NCBI GenBank assembly: GCA_022749815.1
Contig: JAKIWV010000001.1
Span: forward strand, 310,001-374,000
DNA from: Thermoplasmata archaeon
Lineage (GTDB): Archaea > Thermoplasmatota > Thermoplasmata > Lutacidiplasmatales > UBA184
Length of the DNA: 64,000 nucleotides
Reading direction: 5' to 3'
Shown one piece after another: positions 1 through 10,311 of this stretch. Position numbers and translations under genes: made by a program. The notes under the pieces are model-generated. The model ran no database searches and was not told where the DNA came from. It saw only the letters and a list, made by a program, of their open reading frames with translations. Within the stretch, counting starts at the first letter, position 1. Each line of letters opens with the position of its first letter.

Positions 1-1782
1 CCGAACCCGCTGGATCGCCACCTCGTGGTCGTTCCCCGTCGCCTCGGCGGCCGACAGCGCCTCCTGCTGGTGGACCAGCGCTTCGCCGTACTCGGCCCGG
101 TAGAACAGGATCTCGCCGCGCAGCCGGAGACCGTAGACCTTGAGCATAGGGTCCGTGGCGGCGTCGATGTTCGGCCGGGAATCCTGGACGGTCTGGTCGG
201 CCTCCTCCCAGCGCCCCTGGTCCGCGAGGATGCGGCCGAGGAGCAGCCCGAACAGCGCCCGCTGATCGGGCGTCGCGGACGTGAGCACGGCGGGTCTCGT
301 CAGCGTCTCGCGCAGGAGCTGTTCGGCTCGCTTGAGCTCGCCGACCCGGTCCCGTTCGAGGGCGATCTGGAGCACCAGGTCGAGCTCCCCCGGCAGGTCC
401 TCGGGAAAGGCGCGCCGATGCGCCTCCAGCGCCTGCTCGTAGTGGACCATCGCCACGTTCGAGGTGTGGGCGCGTCGGGCGAACTCGGCGGCCCGTCGGT
501 TGAAATCGACGGCCTTCGCGTCGGCGCGCCCGAGATAGTAGTGCCGGGCGAGCGAGAAGATCGTCGCGAGGTCGGCGGCTCCGATCGCTTCCGTGGCCTC
601 GCCCACTCGCCGGTGGAGGAGCCGGAGTCTCGGGCCGGTCAGCCGCGAATAAAGCTCGAAGCGGACATCCTGTCGCAGGAACTCGAACACCTCGCCGGGC
701 TTCTCTCGGAGGAGACCGAGCTCCACGAGCCGTTCGACCGCCTCGGCGAGGCTCTCTTCGTCCTGCCCGGTCGCTTTCATCAGCAGGGGGAAGGAAAAGT
801 CGCGACCCGCCACGGCCGCGAGCGTCAGCAGCTTGAGCTCCGGCTCCGTCACCTCCTGGAGCACCGCCTGCGGCTCGAGCGACCATCGCCGCTCGTCCTC
901 GGCCCGGCCCGGGCCCCGGTAAGCGGCCTCGCGGCCCCGGATCAGCTGCTCGAGCAGCACGGGGACCCCACCGGTCGCTTCGAACCAACGGCTCACCTCC
1001 GGCGAATGGACCTCGCGCTTGGCATCGACCCATCGGACGAACTCCGGAACCTCGCGCTCGGTGAACGGACGGAGGCTGAGGCGTTCGGCCTGTCCCGAGG
1101 CGACCCACGCCTCGACCGACGCGAGCAACTCGGGGGAAAGCCGGTCGGACGGAGGCACCGTCGCGAACAGCCACAACGGCCGGTCCGCGAGCCGGGGGAC
1201 CAGGTAGTCGAGGAACTCCATCGTCGCCGGGTCGACGAACTGCAGGTCATCGAGGGCGAGAAGGACGGGCCCGGAACGGGCGGCAAGGAACAGCGGCTCG
1301 GCGAATCCTTCGAACAGCCGCTGCCGGCTCGAGCGGACATCTCCGGCCCCTTCGCTCGAAGAGAGCAGATGGGCGGCCAACGGAGGGAGGTCGGTCCGAC
1401 CGCTCTCCGCTTCGGGGAGCAGCCCCAACGACCCGCCGACGGCGGTGGCGGCGGCCGCGTACTGGGCCAGAGGGGAGGGAGCCTCCTTCCCGTTTCGAAT
1501 CGCCGGCTCCTCGTCAGCGCCAGGACGAAGTATCGCTTCCTGCAGCACCAGGAATGGCGGGGGGTTTTCCAGCGAGGGGGCCCGGCTGTGGAAGACGCGG
1601 AACCCGCCCCGTTCGCTTTCCTCCACGAGGGCGGCGAAGAACGAGGACTTCCCGACGCCGTTGGTGCCCTCGAGCAGCGTGATACCGCCGGCGCCACCCC
1701 GCACGCGTTCCCGGCGGCGGAGAATGGCGTTCCAGACCTCCACCCGGCCGATCGGGGGGACCGCAGACGGACGGGACGGCAT
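1..1782 (-). CDS. AAA/NTPase with TPR-like C-terminal region (partial, runs off the window)
   Basis: Reverse-strand frame from ATG at 1782 reads MPSRPSAVPPIGRVEVWNAILRRRERVRGGAGGITLLEGTNGVGKSSFFAALVEE (Walker A GTNGVGKSS). Resembles the adjacent gene 1864..4278. Absent from the ORF track because it has no stop in the window. Confidence 0.75.
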   Translation of the reverse strand, partial: MPSRPSAVPPIGRVEVWNAILRRRERVRGGAGGITLLEGTNGVGKSSFFAALVEESERGGFRVFHSRAPSLENPPPFLVLQEAILRPGADEEPAIRNGKEAPSPLAQYAAAATAVGGSLGLLPEAESGRTDLPPLAAHLLSSSEGAGDVRSSRQRLFEGFAEPLFLAARSGPVLLALDDLQFVDPATMEFLDYLVPRLADRPLWLFATVPPSDRLSPELLASVEAWVASGQAERLSLRPFTEREVPEFVRWVDAKREVHSPEVSRWFEATGGVPVLLEQLIRGREAAYRGPGRAEDERRWSLEPQAVLQEVTEPELKLLTLAAVAGRDFSFPLLMKATGQDEESLAEAVERLVELGLLREKPGEVFEFLRQDVRFELYSRLTGPRLRLLHRRVGEATEAIGAADLATIFSLARHYYLGRADAKAVDFNRRAAEFARRAHTSNVAMVHYEQALEAHRRAFPEDLPGELDLVLQIALERDRVGELKRAEQLLRETLTRPAVLTSATPDQRALFGLLLGRILADQGRWEEADQTVQDSRPNIDAATDPMLKVYGLRLRGEILFYRAEYGEALVHQQEALSAAEATGNDHEVAIQRVR

Positions 1783-1863
1783 CCTGCCCACTATCGGCGG
1801 AGCCGGTCTATATGAGCGTAGCCTCGTTGGAAATCGGTCGGGACGTTTGCCGGGGTCGTTGGC

Positions 1864-4278
1864 CTACGCCGGGGGAAGGCCCTGGAGGTGCTCGAGGTCG
1901 TGCACCAGGTCGGGCCGGAGCTCGCGGATCCGGCGGCGGTCGAGGTCGGCGAGCTGCTCCCGGACGAGCGGCCAGTTCTCTCGGGTGGCGGCGACCTCGG
2001 CGAGGCGGAGGAGCGCTTCGACGATGTCGGCCGCCATGTTCTGCTCCTCGAAGACCGCCAGCGCCTTCCGGAGGGCCCGCTCCGCACCGTCCGGGTCGTT
2101 GCGCGAGCGGCGAATCTTGCCCTCGTAGACGTACGTCTGCGCGAGACCGAACCGGTCGCCGACACGTTCGAGTTGATCCCGGGCCTGCCGGTTGTAGGTG
2201 TCCGCTTCGTCCAGCCGATGCAAGTCGTGGAGCGTGTCGGCGATATCGAAGAGGGCCCATCCCATCCGGCGAGGGTCGTTGGCCTCCGTCGCGAGGCGAA
2301 GGGCCTGCACGAAGGCCTTCAAGGTCTCCTCCGTCCGCTGGGTCATGCCGAGGGCGACGCCGACGTAGAGGTGCGCTTCGGAGGCCTCCGCTTTCTCCCC
2401 CATGCGCTCGAGCGACGCGGCGGCGGTGCGAAGCCGCTCGATCGAGGCCTCCAGTTCCCCGGGTCGCATCGACAGCGACCGAGCGTATCGGACCTCCTCG
2501 AGCAGCGCCTCCCGGACGTCGCCCATCTGCCGGGTCGTTGCGAGCCCCTGCTCATGGTAGCGGAGCGCCGCGGGGTAGTCCCCCCGGAAGTAGGCCAGCT
2601 CTCCGGCCAGGCGCACCGCGACCAACCGGACCGGCGGGTCCCACTCCCGGTCCGCCCGGGCCCCGATGAGCCCGCTCACGAGCTGGTCGGCTTCCTCCCA
2701 CCGGCCCTGGTCCGAGCGGACGAGGGCGAGGTGCAACGGCAACAGGTCGCGTTGCTGGGGGGTCGCGGCGGCCATCAGTTCCGACCGGTCGGTGATCTGC
2801 CGCAGGGTCCGGTCGGCCCGGTCGAGCTCCCCGACGCGACGCAGCTGTCGGACCATCTCGAGCAGGAGGTCGATCTCCTCCGCCACGTGCTCGGCCCGGC
2901 ACCGGCGGTGGGCCTCGAGGGCGCGCTCGAGGTGTACGAGCGACATGCCGGGCAAGTAGGCGTCGGCCGCCAGGCGCGCGGCCGTGCGATTGTACTCGAG
3001 CGACTTCGGGTCGACCCGGCCGAGGTGGTAATGGCGGGCCAAGGCGAAGACCGATTCGACCTCCTTCGGTCCCGCCGCTTCGACCGCTTCCCCGACCCGG
3101 CGGTGAAGAATCCGGCGACGCGTCTCGGTCAGGCCGGCATACAGTTCCTCCCGGAGCGCCTCGCGGGCGAATTCGAAGACCTCGTTCTCGGTCTCGCGAA
3201 GGAGCCCCCGATGGACCAGCCGCTCGACGGTCTCCGCGAGCGACTCCTCGTTCTCGTCGGTGGTCCGGGCCAGAATGGCGAACCGGCTCTTCGGCCCGAG
3301 GACCGCGGCGATCGTTAGGACCCGCCGCTCGTTCTCCGAGAGGGCCCGGATCTGGTGGCGAAGGAACTCGGCGGCGTCCCCCGCGGGGATCGCCTCGGTC
3401 GCCGCCCGCGCGGGCGACGCGCTGACCAGCTGTTCGAGGAACAGCGGATTCCCGGCCGTCTGGGCGAACCATCGATGCACCTGCTCGGGGGGCGTGGTGC
3501 GGCCGGGGCTGGCCCACCGCACGAAATCGACCACCTCGCGTTCGTTCAAGGGACGCACCGCCATCCGGTCCGCGCCGGCGGCCGTCAGGCGTTCGAACCC
3601 GGAGCGGACCCGGAGCTCGAGACGGTCGAACGGCGGCGTCGTTCCGATCCACCAGACCCGACGGGACTCGAGACGAGGCGCGATGTATTCCAGAAAGTCG
3701 AGCGACCCTTCGTCGGTCCATTGGAGGTCCTCGACCGCGACGAGCAGGGGGACCTGGTCGGCGAGGGAGAAGATCGGCCCGGTCAACTCTTCCATCAGCT
3801 GGAGCCGCTCCGCCTGGAAGGAGTCGCCGAAGGCGACCGATCGGAACAGGGAGGTGACCTCGCCGGAGCTCGCCGGCCGCCGGTCGTCCCCGGGCCCCCC
3901 GCTCACCCCGAAGGCGAGACTCGTGGTGACGAGCGGCGGCGCCACGTACGGAAAAGCGAGGGGAGCCGCGGCGGTGGCAGTGGCCGAGGCCGTGGCGCCG
4001 AGGGCCGCCGCCTCTCGGTCGACGGCGCGGACGACGGCTCGGATGAGCTGGAAGGGGGCCGGCGCTTGGGGTTCGGACCGGGCCGAGACGACGCGGAACT
4101 CGTGGAGAGCGCTCTCCTGCGTGAGGGCGGCCAGGAGCGTGGACTTTCCGACGCCGGTGTCGCCTTCGAGGAACGTGACTCCGCCCCGGCCGTTGGTCAC
4201 TTCCTCGCGCCGGCGGACCAGGGCCTGATACAGATCGAGGCGCCCAATCAGCGGCCGGTCCGACCGCCTCGGTTCCAT
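1864..4278 (-). CDS. AAA/NTPase with TPR repeats (COG3899-like predicted ATPase)
   Basis: 804 aa; Walker A EGDTGVGKSTLLAAL, Walker B-like LLVAVEDLQWTD, helical-repeat C-terminus. Confidence 0.8.
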   Translation of the reverse strand: MEPRRSDRPLIGRLDLYQALVRRREEVTNGRGGVTFLEGDTGVGKSTLLAALTQESALHEFRVVSARSEPQAPAPFQLIRAVVRAVDREAAALGATASATATAAAPLAFPYVAPPLVTTSLAFGVSGGPGDDRRPASSGEVTSLFRSVAFGDSFQAERLQLMEELTGPIFSLADQVPLLVAVEDLQWTDEGSLDFLEYIAPRLESRRVWWIGTTPPFDRLELRVRSGFERLTAAGADRMAVRPLNEREVVDFVRWASPGRTTPPEQVHRWFAQTAGNPLFLEQLVSASPARAATEAIPAGDAAEFLRHQIRALSENERRVLTIAAVLGPKSRFAILARTTDENEESLAETVERLVHRGLLRETENEVFEFAREALREELYAGLTETRRRILHRRVGEAVEAAGPKEVESVFALARHYHLGRVDPKSLEYNRTAARLAADAYLPGMSLVHLERALEAHRRCRAEHVAEEIDLLLEMVRQLRRVGELDRADRTLRQITDRSELMAAATPQQRDLLPLHLALVRSDQGRWEEADQLVSGLIGARADREWDPPVRLVAVRLAGELAYFRGDYPAALRYHEQGLATTRQMGDVREALLEEVRYARSLSMRPGELEASIERLRTAAASLERMGEKAEASEAHLYVGVALGMTQRTEETLKAFVQALRLATEANDPRRMGWALFDIADTLHDLHRLDEADTYNRQARDQLERVGDRFGLAQTYVYEGKIRRSRNDPDGAERALRKALAVFEEQNMAADIVEALLRLAEVAATRENWPLVREQLADLDRRRIRELRPDLVHDLEHLQGLPPA

Positions 4279-4306
4279 CGACGTAAGATGGGCGCCCCGT
4301 ACTATT

Positions 4307-5512
4307 TCAGTTCGGTCGCCCCGAGGGGACGAACGGCAACGGAACGACGAGCGCCGCCGCGCGGCGGCCCCGGATATCGACCGTCAAGGCCGTGCCCGCC
4401 GACGACAACGGCACCGCGACGTACGCGAGGGCGATGCCGTGTTGGAGCGTGGGGGAGAAGCCTCCGCTCGTCACGGTCCCCGCGGGTTGGTCCCCGGCCA
4501 GGACGGCTTGGCCGTGTCGGGGGATCGCCGTCGGGTCGGTGAGGGCGAGGCCGACCAGGTGCGCCGGAACCCCGACCGCCTTCTGCTTCTCGAGCGCCTC
4601 GCGACCGACGAAGTTGTGGTCGAACTCGACGAACCGATCCTGTCCCGCCTCGAGCGGCGTCCGGTCCTCGTGGAAGTCCTGGCCCGACAGGAGATAGCCC
4701 TTCTCGAGCCGGAGGGTGTCGCGCGCGCCGAGGCCGCACGGCCTCGCCCCGCCCGCGACGAGCCGCTCGGCGATGGCGTCGGCCGTCGCACTCTCCATGA
4801 AGAGCTCGTATCCGAGCTCGCCGGTGTACCCGGTCCTCGAGACGAGAGCGTGCTTCGCGAGGGGACCCGGGAACGGATCGTCGAGCAACCGGCCGACGGT
4901 CTCCCCCGCCGTCGGCGGCCACGCGAAGTAGCCCGCGTGGAACGGCGACAGGCCTCGGAGGGACCATCCGAACGATCGTTCGAGCAGCGCCCGGGATTCC
5001 GGGCCTTGCACGGCGAGGATCGCCACCGCGTCGTTGTGCCATCCGACCGTTGTGTCCGGCCTCCGGTGCTCCTGGAGGAGATTCCGAACCTTCGCGGCCC
5101 GGGCGGCATTCGGCACGACGACGAACGCCGGAGGGGCTTCCCCGCCGCCCTCGTCGACCCGGGTGAGGATCAGGTCATCGATGATCTCCCCGAACGCGTC
5201 CAGGAGGAACGCATAGCGGCATTGTCCCGCGACGATCTGGGAGGCGTTCGCCGTCAGCCGACGGGAGAGGAGCGCCGGCGCGGTCGCGCCCCGGACCGAG
5301 AGGATGCCCATGTGGGACACATCGAAGAACCCCACCGACGTTCGTACCGCGCGATGCTCGTCCACGATGCTCCCATAGTGGAGGGGCATCTCCCATCCGG
5401 CGAACGGGACCATCTGGCCGTGGTGACGACGATGAAAGGCATCCAACGGAGTCTGCCGGAGCCGTACCGGAGCCGCTCCCGGGGTTTCGAGGACCCCCGG
5501 CGCCTCGGTCAT
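4307..5512 (-). CDS. gcvT: Aminomethyltransferase (glycine cleavage T protein family)
   Basis: 401 aa; LDAFHRRHHGQMVPFAGWEMPLHYGSIVDEHRAVRTSVGFFDVSHMG is characteristic of GcvT. Confidence 0.9.
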   Translation of the reverse strand: MTEAPGVLETPGAAPVRLRQTPLDAFHRRHHGQMVPFAGWEMPLHYGSIVDEHRAVRTSVGFFDVSHMGILSVRGATAPALLSRRLTANASQIVAGQCRYAFLLDAFGEIIDDLILTRVDEGGGEAPPAFVVVPNAARAAKVRNLLQEHRRPDTTVGWHNDAVAILAVQGPESRALLERSFGWSLRGLSPFHAGYFAWPPTAGETVGRLLDDPFPGPLAKHALVSRTGYTGELGYELFMESATADAIAERLVAGGARPCGLGARDTLRLEKGYLLSGQDFHEDRTPLEAGQDRFVEFDHNFVGREALEKQKAVGVPAHLVGLALTDPTAIPRHGQAVLAGDQPAGTVTSGGFSPTLQHGIALAYVAVPLSSAGTALTVDIRGRRAAALVVPLPFVPSGRPN

Positions 5513-6666
5513 GTGACGACCTCCGGCAGCCGGTCCTCGGCGAGCGCCCGACGGATCTCGATCGCGATGCGACGGCCGGAGCTCATGGGAGTACGCCAGA
5601 GGGCGTTCCCGTAGGGATGTCCGAGCGCCAGATGGATGTTGGTCCCCCCGCCGATCCGGGCCGCCACGTCGAAGACGAACGGATGTCCGTCCCGGTCGAT
5701 GCAGGTCTGGAGCGTGAAGGGACCGATGATCCCGGGGAGCGATCGGGAGCGCGTGGCGTCCACGAAACGCTCCCCGAAGGCGAAGATCTCCTCGAGCAGC
5801 GACTCCCGGACCGTCAGCGTGCCGTGCCCCACGACGGTGTAGTGGGGGATCGCGTGCGCGCCCCGGATCTCGAGTTGCTGCGCGGCCGGGAGTCGAACGA
5901 GGCCGTCCAGAGAGCTCTCCCGGCGCTCGTCTACTCCGAGAAGCTCGAGTCCGTCCCCCCGAGGGGCCAGGGGAGAGAAGAAGAAATTGAAGTTGAAGAC
6001 CGGCCCGAGGATGTACTGCTCGATCCGGGCCGTGGCGAGGTCGGCGGTCGTGATCGTCCCGTTCGCGAGGAGCGCCGCGCTCTTCCGCTGGAATTCCTCG
6101 AAGCTCGCCGCCGTGAAGAACCCGCGCTCGAGACGTCGCGTCGCGTGCGGTAGCTTCACGATGGCGAGCCCCTCGATCTCTTGGGGAGAGGGGACCCGGG
6201 CCGGCGCCGGGATGCCCGCCGCGGCGAGGAGGGAGTAGTAGTTCTCGCGCTCGGTCCGCTCCTCGATGCGGAGGAGCTGGCGGGAGCCGACCAACGGGAC
6301 CCGGAACTCCGACTCGAGGGTATCGAGAGGCACGTACGAGCTCAACGCTCGATTCGGAACGAGGAGCACCCCCTTTTCTCGGAGCCGGGTCTGGGCGTCG
6401 GGGGCCGCCGAGTCGACGAACTTCAGGTAGGTCCAGACCTCGTCCACGCAGCCGCGGGTAACGCGTCCCTCCGCGTCGCGGTGGGCCCGATAGTACCGGG
6501 CGTACGTCTGCTCCCGTCCCTTCTGCGCCAGCACGAGGGTGCGGAATCCTTCCTCCACCGCTCCGTCCGCTATGTCCAGAGCGGAGTGAGAACCGAGGGC
6601 CCCGATGACCGGCGGCCGCGGATACGCGGGCAGGAGCGCCTGGATTTCGGCGCGGGAAAGGACCAT
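5509..6666 (-). CDS. purP: Formate-dependent AICAR ligase (FAICAR synthetase)
   Basis: 385 aa ATP-grasp-like; IGALGSHSALDIADGAVEEGFRTLVLAQKGREQTY matches archaeal PurP. Confidence 0.9.
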   Translation of the reverse strand: MVLSRAEIQALLPAYPRPPVIGALGSHSALDIADGAVEEGFRTLVLAQKGREQTYARYYRAHRDAEGRVTRGCVDEVWTYLKFVDSAAPDAQTRLREKGVLLVPNRALSSYVPLDTLESEFRVPLVGSRQLLRIEERTERENYYSLLAAAGIPAPARVPSPQEIEGLAIVKLPHATRRLERGFFTAASFEEFQRKSAALLANGTITTADLATARIEQYILGPVFNFNFFFSPLAPRGDGLELLGVDERRESSLDGLVRLPAAQQLEIRGAHAIPHYTVVGHGTLTVRESLLEEIFAFGERFVDATRSRSLPGIIGPFTLQTCIDRDGHPFVFDVAARIGGGTNIHLALGHPYGNALWRTPMSSGRRIAIEIRRALAEDRLPEVVT

Positions 6667-6680
6667 CGTCGAGCCGGACC

Positions 6681-8876
6681 CTACAGAAGCTTAAGCGCTC
6701 GCGCCACGCGTTCGGGCGTCAACGGCATCTCGAAGACCCGAGTCCCGGTCGCGTCGGCCACCGCATTCGCCACCGCGGCGGGAACGGGGATGATGGGCGG
6801 TTCTCCGACCCCTTTGGCGCCGAACGGTCCCGCCCCGGCGAACCCCTCGATCAGCTCCACGTGGATCGGGGGCACGTCACGGAGCCGGGGCAATCGATAG
6901 TCCAGCAGGCCGGGGTTCGCGAGGCGCGCTTCCGGCGTCCAGAGCATCTCCTCCGACAACGCGGCCCCCAAACCCATGACGACCCCTCCCTCAACCTGCC
7001 CCTGGACGGCCGATGGGTCGACGGCGGTGCCGACGTCCTGGAACGCTGCGTAGCGGACGACCCGGAGGTGCCCGGTCTCCCGGTCGACCTCCACCTCGGC
7101 GAGATGGACCGCGCCCGTGAAATCCTGGTAGGGGTAGACCGAGCCGGCGAGCACGCGGGACGCGTCGACCTCTCGCTCCGGGCCATAGAATTTCCCCTCC
7201 ACCACGAGTCCTCCTTCGGCGCGCTCCGTCGGGGTCAGCAGGTCGACCAGCTTGTGCCGCCGTCGCCCCGCGACGACGAGCACTTGACCGCTCTTGATCT
7301 CGAGATGAATCTCCGAGGCGCCGACGCGCTTGGCGAGGATGGTCACGAGCGACCGGGCCCCGCGCTCGACGGCCTGGCCGAGGGCCCCGAGGGTGCGGCT
7401 ACCGAACACGCCCGAATCGAACGGGGCGGTCGCCGTGTCGCCGTAGTCTACCCGGATCGCGGCGAGGGACAGGCCGAGGACCCGCTCCGCGACCACCGCG
7501 AGCCCGTGCACCACGCTCCCGTTCCCGATTTCCCGTTCGCCCTGCAGGATCACGAGACCGTCGGGCCGCAGCGACAGGCGGGCCTCTCCTCCGGCGCCGA
7601 CCGACGTCGACCAGAACCCACAGGCCACTCCGATGCCGTGCCCGGCCGGAAGTCGCGTCCGCCACGCCCCCGCCGTTCGGGCCGCCGCTTTGAGACCGGC
7701 CTCGAGGCCGAACGGACCGACCGGTTGATCGTAGGCCGTCCGGTCTCCCTCGCGCCAGACCTGCCGCAGTCGGAACTCGATCGGGTCCACCCCCAGACGC
7801 CGGGCGAGGCCATCGATGTGAGACTCGAGGGCGAAGACCGACTGGGGAGCGAACGGCGCTCGATGAGGCCCGAAGGGGGGCTTGTTCGTTTGGACGGCGA
7901 AGCCCTCGATCTCGTAGGTCTCGGTCCGGTACGGGCCGAGCAGGAATCCGATGGAGTAGCCCACCGCGAAGTCCCGTCCGGGGAGCGACGCGCCGGTGTC
8001 GAGCAGGAGCCGGACCCGGCGACCGACGATCTTCCCGCCCCGAACGGCGGTGTCGAGACGGATGATCGACGGAAGGGTCGTGCGTCCCAGCTCGAATTCC
8101 TCGGCGTAGGTGACCGATAATTTGACCGGACGGCGGCTCGCCACCGCGAGCAGCAGGGCATAGGGTTCGAGGAACGCCGCCCCCTTGCCTCCGAACCCGC
8201 CGCCGACCCACGTCCCCTCCACCACGAGGCTCGACTCGAAGATGCCCAGAATGGAGGCCAGGTCTTCGCGCAGGCCGAACGGCGTCTGCGTCGAGGTGCG
8301 TACCCGGAACTTTCCGCCCCGGGCCTCGCCGAGACACGCATGCGGTTCGAGGGCCACCTGGTGGACCCCCGACGTGTGGTAGGTCTCCGAGTGAACGAGG
8401 TCCGCGCTTCGGAACCTCGCCTCGACGTCTCCATGACGGGCGTGCACGTGGCCGACGACGCGTGGGTCCTTCGCGGCGGCCGCCGACGGCCATTCGGGAA
8501 AGACGTCCTCGATCCGGGCGTCGGTGCGGAGCGACTCGACGACCGGTACCACGGCCGCCGCCGCGTGGCGGGCCTGTTCGAGCGTCTCGGCTGCGACGGC
8601 GGCGATCGGTTCGCCCCGGTACCGGATCTCGTCCAAGGGGAAGACGGGGCGTTCGGCCTCGAGCGCCCCCTTCGGGAGGAGCGTGCGGATCTCGTCGGGC
8701 CCAACGACCGCCACCACCCCCGGCATCCGGCGGGCGGGACCGAGCTCCATCCGGACGATCCGGCCATGGGGGACGGGGGCACGGACGAGCGCCGCCCAGA
8801 GCATTCCCGGGGCCTCCAGGTCCATCCCGTACCCGACACCGCCTCGGGCCTTCGGCGCGGCGTCGCTGCGCGTCAC
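6681..8876 (-). CDS. Molybdopterin-binding large subunit of a xanthine oxidase/CO dehydrogenase-family hydroxylase
   Basis: GTG start at 8876 overlaps the upstream stop; GMDLEAPGMLWAALVRAPVPHGRI..., GGGFGGKGA..., typical large-subunit motifs. Confidence 0.85.
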   Translation of the reverse strand: MTRSDAAPKARGGVGYGMDLEAPGMLWAALVRAPVPHGRIVRMELGPARRMPGVVAVVGPDEIRTLLPKGALEAERPVFPLDEIRYRGEPIAAVAAETLEQARHAAAAVVPVVESLRTDARIEDVFPEWPSAAAAKDPRVVGHVHARHGDVEARFRSADLVHSETYHTSGVHQVALEPHACLGEARGGKFRVRTSTQTPFGLREDLASILGIFESSLVVEGTWVGGGFGGKGAAFLEPYALLLAVASRRPVKLSVTYAEEFELGRTTLPSIIRLDTAVRGGKIVGRRVRLLLDTGASLPGRDFAVGYSIGFLLGPYRTETYEIEGFAVQTNKPPFGPHRAPFAPQSVFALESHIDGLARRLGVDPIEFRLRQVWREGDRTAYDQPVGPFGLEAGLKAAARTAGAWRTRLPAGHGIGVACGFWSTSVGAGGEARLSLRPDGLVILQGEREIGNGSVVHGLAVVAERVLGLSLAAIRVDYGDTATAPFDSGVFGSRTLGALGQAVERGARSLVTILAKRVGASEIHLEIKSGQVLVVAGRRRHKLVDLLTPTERAEGGLVVEGKFYGPEREVDASRVLAGSVYPYQDFTGAVHLAEVEVDRETGHLRVVRYAAFQDVGTAVDPSAVQGQVEGGVVMGLGAALSEEMLWTPEARLANPGLLDYRLPRLRDVPPIHVELIEGFAGAGPFGAKGVGEPPIIPVPAAVANAVADATGTRVFEMPLTPERVARALKLL

Positions 8877-9349
8877 TAGATCGCCTCCCGAGCGGCCGCC
8901 ACGGCCTTCTGGATGGCGAGATACCCCGTGCATCGGCACAGGTTCCCTTCGAGGCCGTCGAGCAGGGTCTCCAACGGGGGAGGAGGCCCTCGCCCTCCAA
9001 GCTGGGCCGCCAGTGCCACGACGAATCCGGGGGTGCAATACCCGCATTGCACCGCCCCGGCTTCCTCGAAGGCCGCGATCACCAGGCGGCCGACCTTTTC
9101 GGTGGACAGCCCCTCGATCGTCGTGATCTTCTCCTCCGCCACCTCTCGGGACAGCACCAGGCACGAGAGCGTCGGCTCGCCGTTGACGAGTACCATGCAC
9201 GCGCCACAGTCTCCGGTACGGCACCCTTCCTTGGTTCCCTTGAGCCCGGCGCGCCAGCGAATCGTGTCCAGGAGCCGTTCGGCATCGGGCACCTTCTCGA
9301 AGTGTCGAGGCTTCCCATTCAGCGAGAGCCCCAACGAATTCTCGCTCAC
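8876..9349 (-). CDS. 2Fe-2S subunit of molybdo-hydroxylase
   Basis: 157 aa from GTG 9349; CRTGDCGACMVLVNG and CGYCTPGFV...CRCTGY, two [2Fe-2S] motifs. Confidence 0.9.
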   Translation of the reverse strand: MSENSLGLSLNGKPRHFEKVPDAERLLDTIRWRAGLKGTKEGCRTGDCGACMVLVNGEPTLSCLVLSREVAEEKITTIEGLSTEKVGRLVIAAFEEAGAVQCGYCTPGFVVALAAQLGGRGPPPPLETLLDGLEGNLCRCTGYLAIQKAVAAAREAI

Positions 9350-10215
9350 CGCTTCGCCTTCCGAGAGGGCGTGGCTTTCGACATCCGCTCCAGCGTGGTC
9401 TGAATCGCCCGGCGGACCAGCACGGCGACGAGGCGACGACGGTACGATTCCGTGGCTCGTTTGTCGGAGACGAACTCCGCCCGCCGCGCCGCTTCCTGCG
9501 CCGCGAGTTCCACCTCGAAGTGGCTCGGACGGGCCGAGGGAAGCACCCCTTCGGCCTCGCTCATTCTCCGCGCCCGTGGCTGCACGCCGCCCAAGGCGAT
9601 CCGCCAGTGGGGCCCTTGCGGCACGAAGGCGGTCGCCACGCCCACCTGAGAAATGTCGTTCACCGGCTGGACCCGTTGCCAGAGGTACGTCGAAGGCGCC
9701 GACGCGGGCAGGGTCACCGACTCGATCAACTCGGCGGGGCCGAGAGTGGTCCGGCGCGACCCCTGGAGCAACAGGTCGACGGGAAGCTCCCGTACGCCGC
9801 CGGGGCCTACGACGCGGACACGGGCATCGAGGGCTAGGAGAATCGGAATGAGGTCCGACGCCGGAGAACCGCGCCCCAGGTTCCCGCCCAACGTCGCCCG
9901 GCTGCGCAGGGCGGGGCTCCCCACGTCGCGGATCGCTTCCCACAGGCCGGGCAGCCGGCGCCGCACCTCCCCGTCGTTCTCGACGGCGCGGAGCGGGGTC
10001 GTGCTCCCGATGACGAGCGAGTCCGCGGACCATCGCAGGTACCGCCAGGGCAGCTTCCGGAGGGAGAGCACCCGCTTCGGCGCGAGGCGGGCGTTGTCGA
10101 GGTCGAGGAGGAGGTCCGTCCCGCCGCTGAGCACGGCGATGTCGCCGGTCGCGGACCCCGAAAGGAGACGCACCGCCTCGGCCGGAGTCGAGGGGTGGAC
10201 CAGCTGGAAGCTCAC
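9346..10215 (-). CDS. FAD-binding medium subunit of molybdo-hydroxylase
   Basis: 289 aa; VLSGGTDLLLDLDN, RATLGGNLGRGSPASDLIP. Confidence 0.88.
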   Translation of the reverse strand: MSFQLVHPSTPAEAVRLLSGSATGDIAVLSGGTDLLLDLDNARLAPKRVLSLRKLPWRYLRWSADSLVIGSTTPLRAVENDGEVRRRLPGLWEAIRDVGSPALRSRATLGGNLGRGSPASDLIPILLALDARVRVVGPGGVRELPVDLLLQGSRRTTLGPAELIESVTLPASAPSTYLWQRVQPVNDISQVGVATAFVPQGPHWRIALGGVQPRARRMSEAEGVLPSARPSHFEVELAAQEAARRAEFVSDKRATESYRRRLVAVLVRRAIQTTLERMSKATPSRKAKR

Positions 10216-10311
10216 GAGAGGTACGACGAGCCGTCGATTGATAGCCTTTCGGTGGCCGCGGCCGGGGAGCGTCTAGTTTTATGCCTACGACCGGCTTCGC
10301 TCTCGTTCGTC

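Noticed and set aside
25-1815. 596-aa + strand ORF opposite the first ATPase gene
   Set aside because: Antisense artefact of GC-rich codon usage; the opposite strand encodes a recognisable P-loop ATPase.
6681-9349. Calling the molybdo-hydroxylase a CO dehydrogenase (coxL/coxS)
   Set aside because: Form I signature AYxCSFR not seen; family-level call only.
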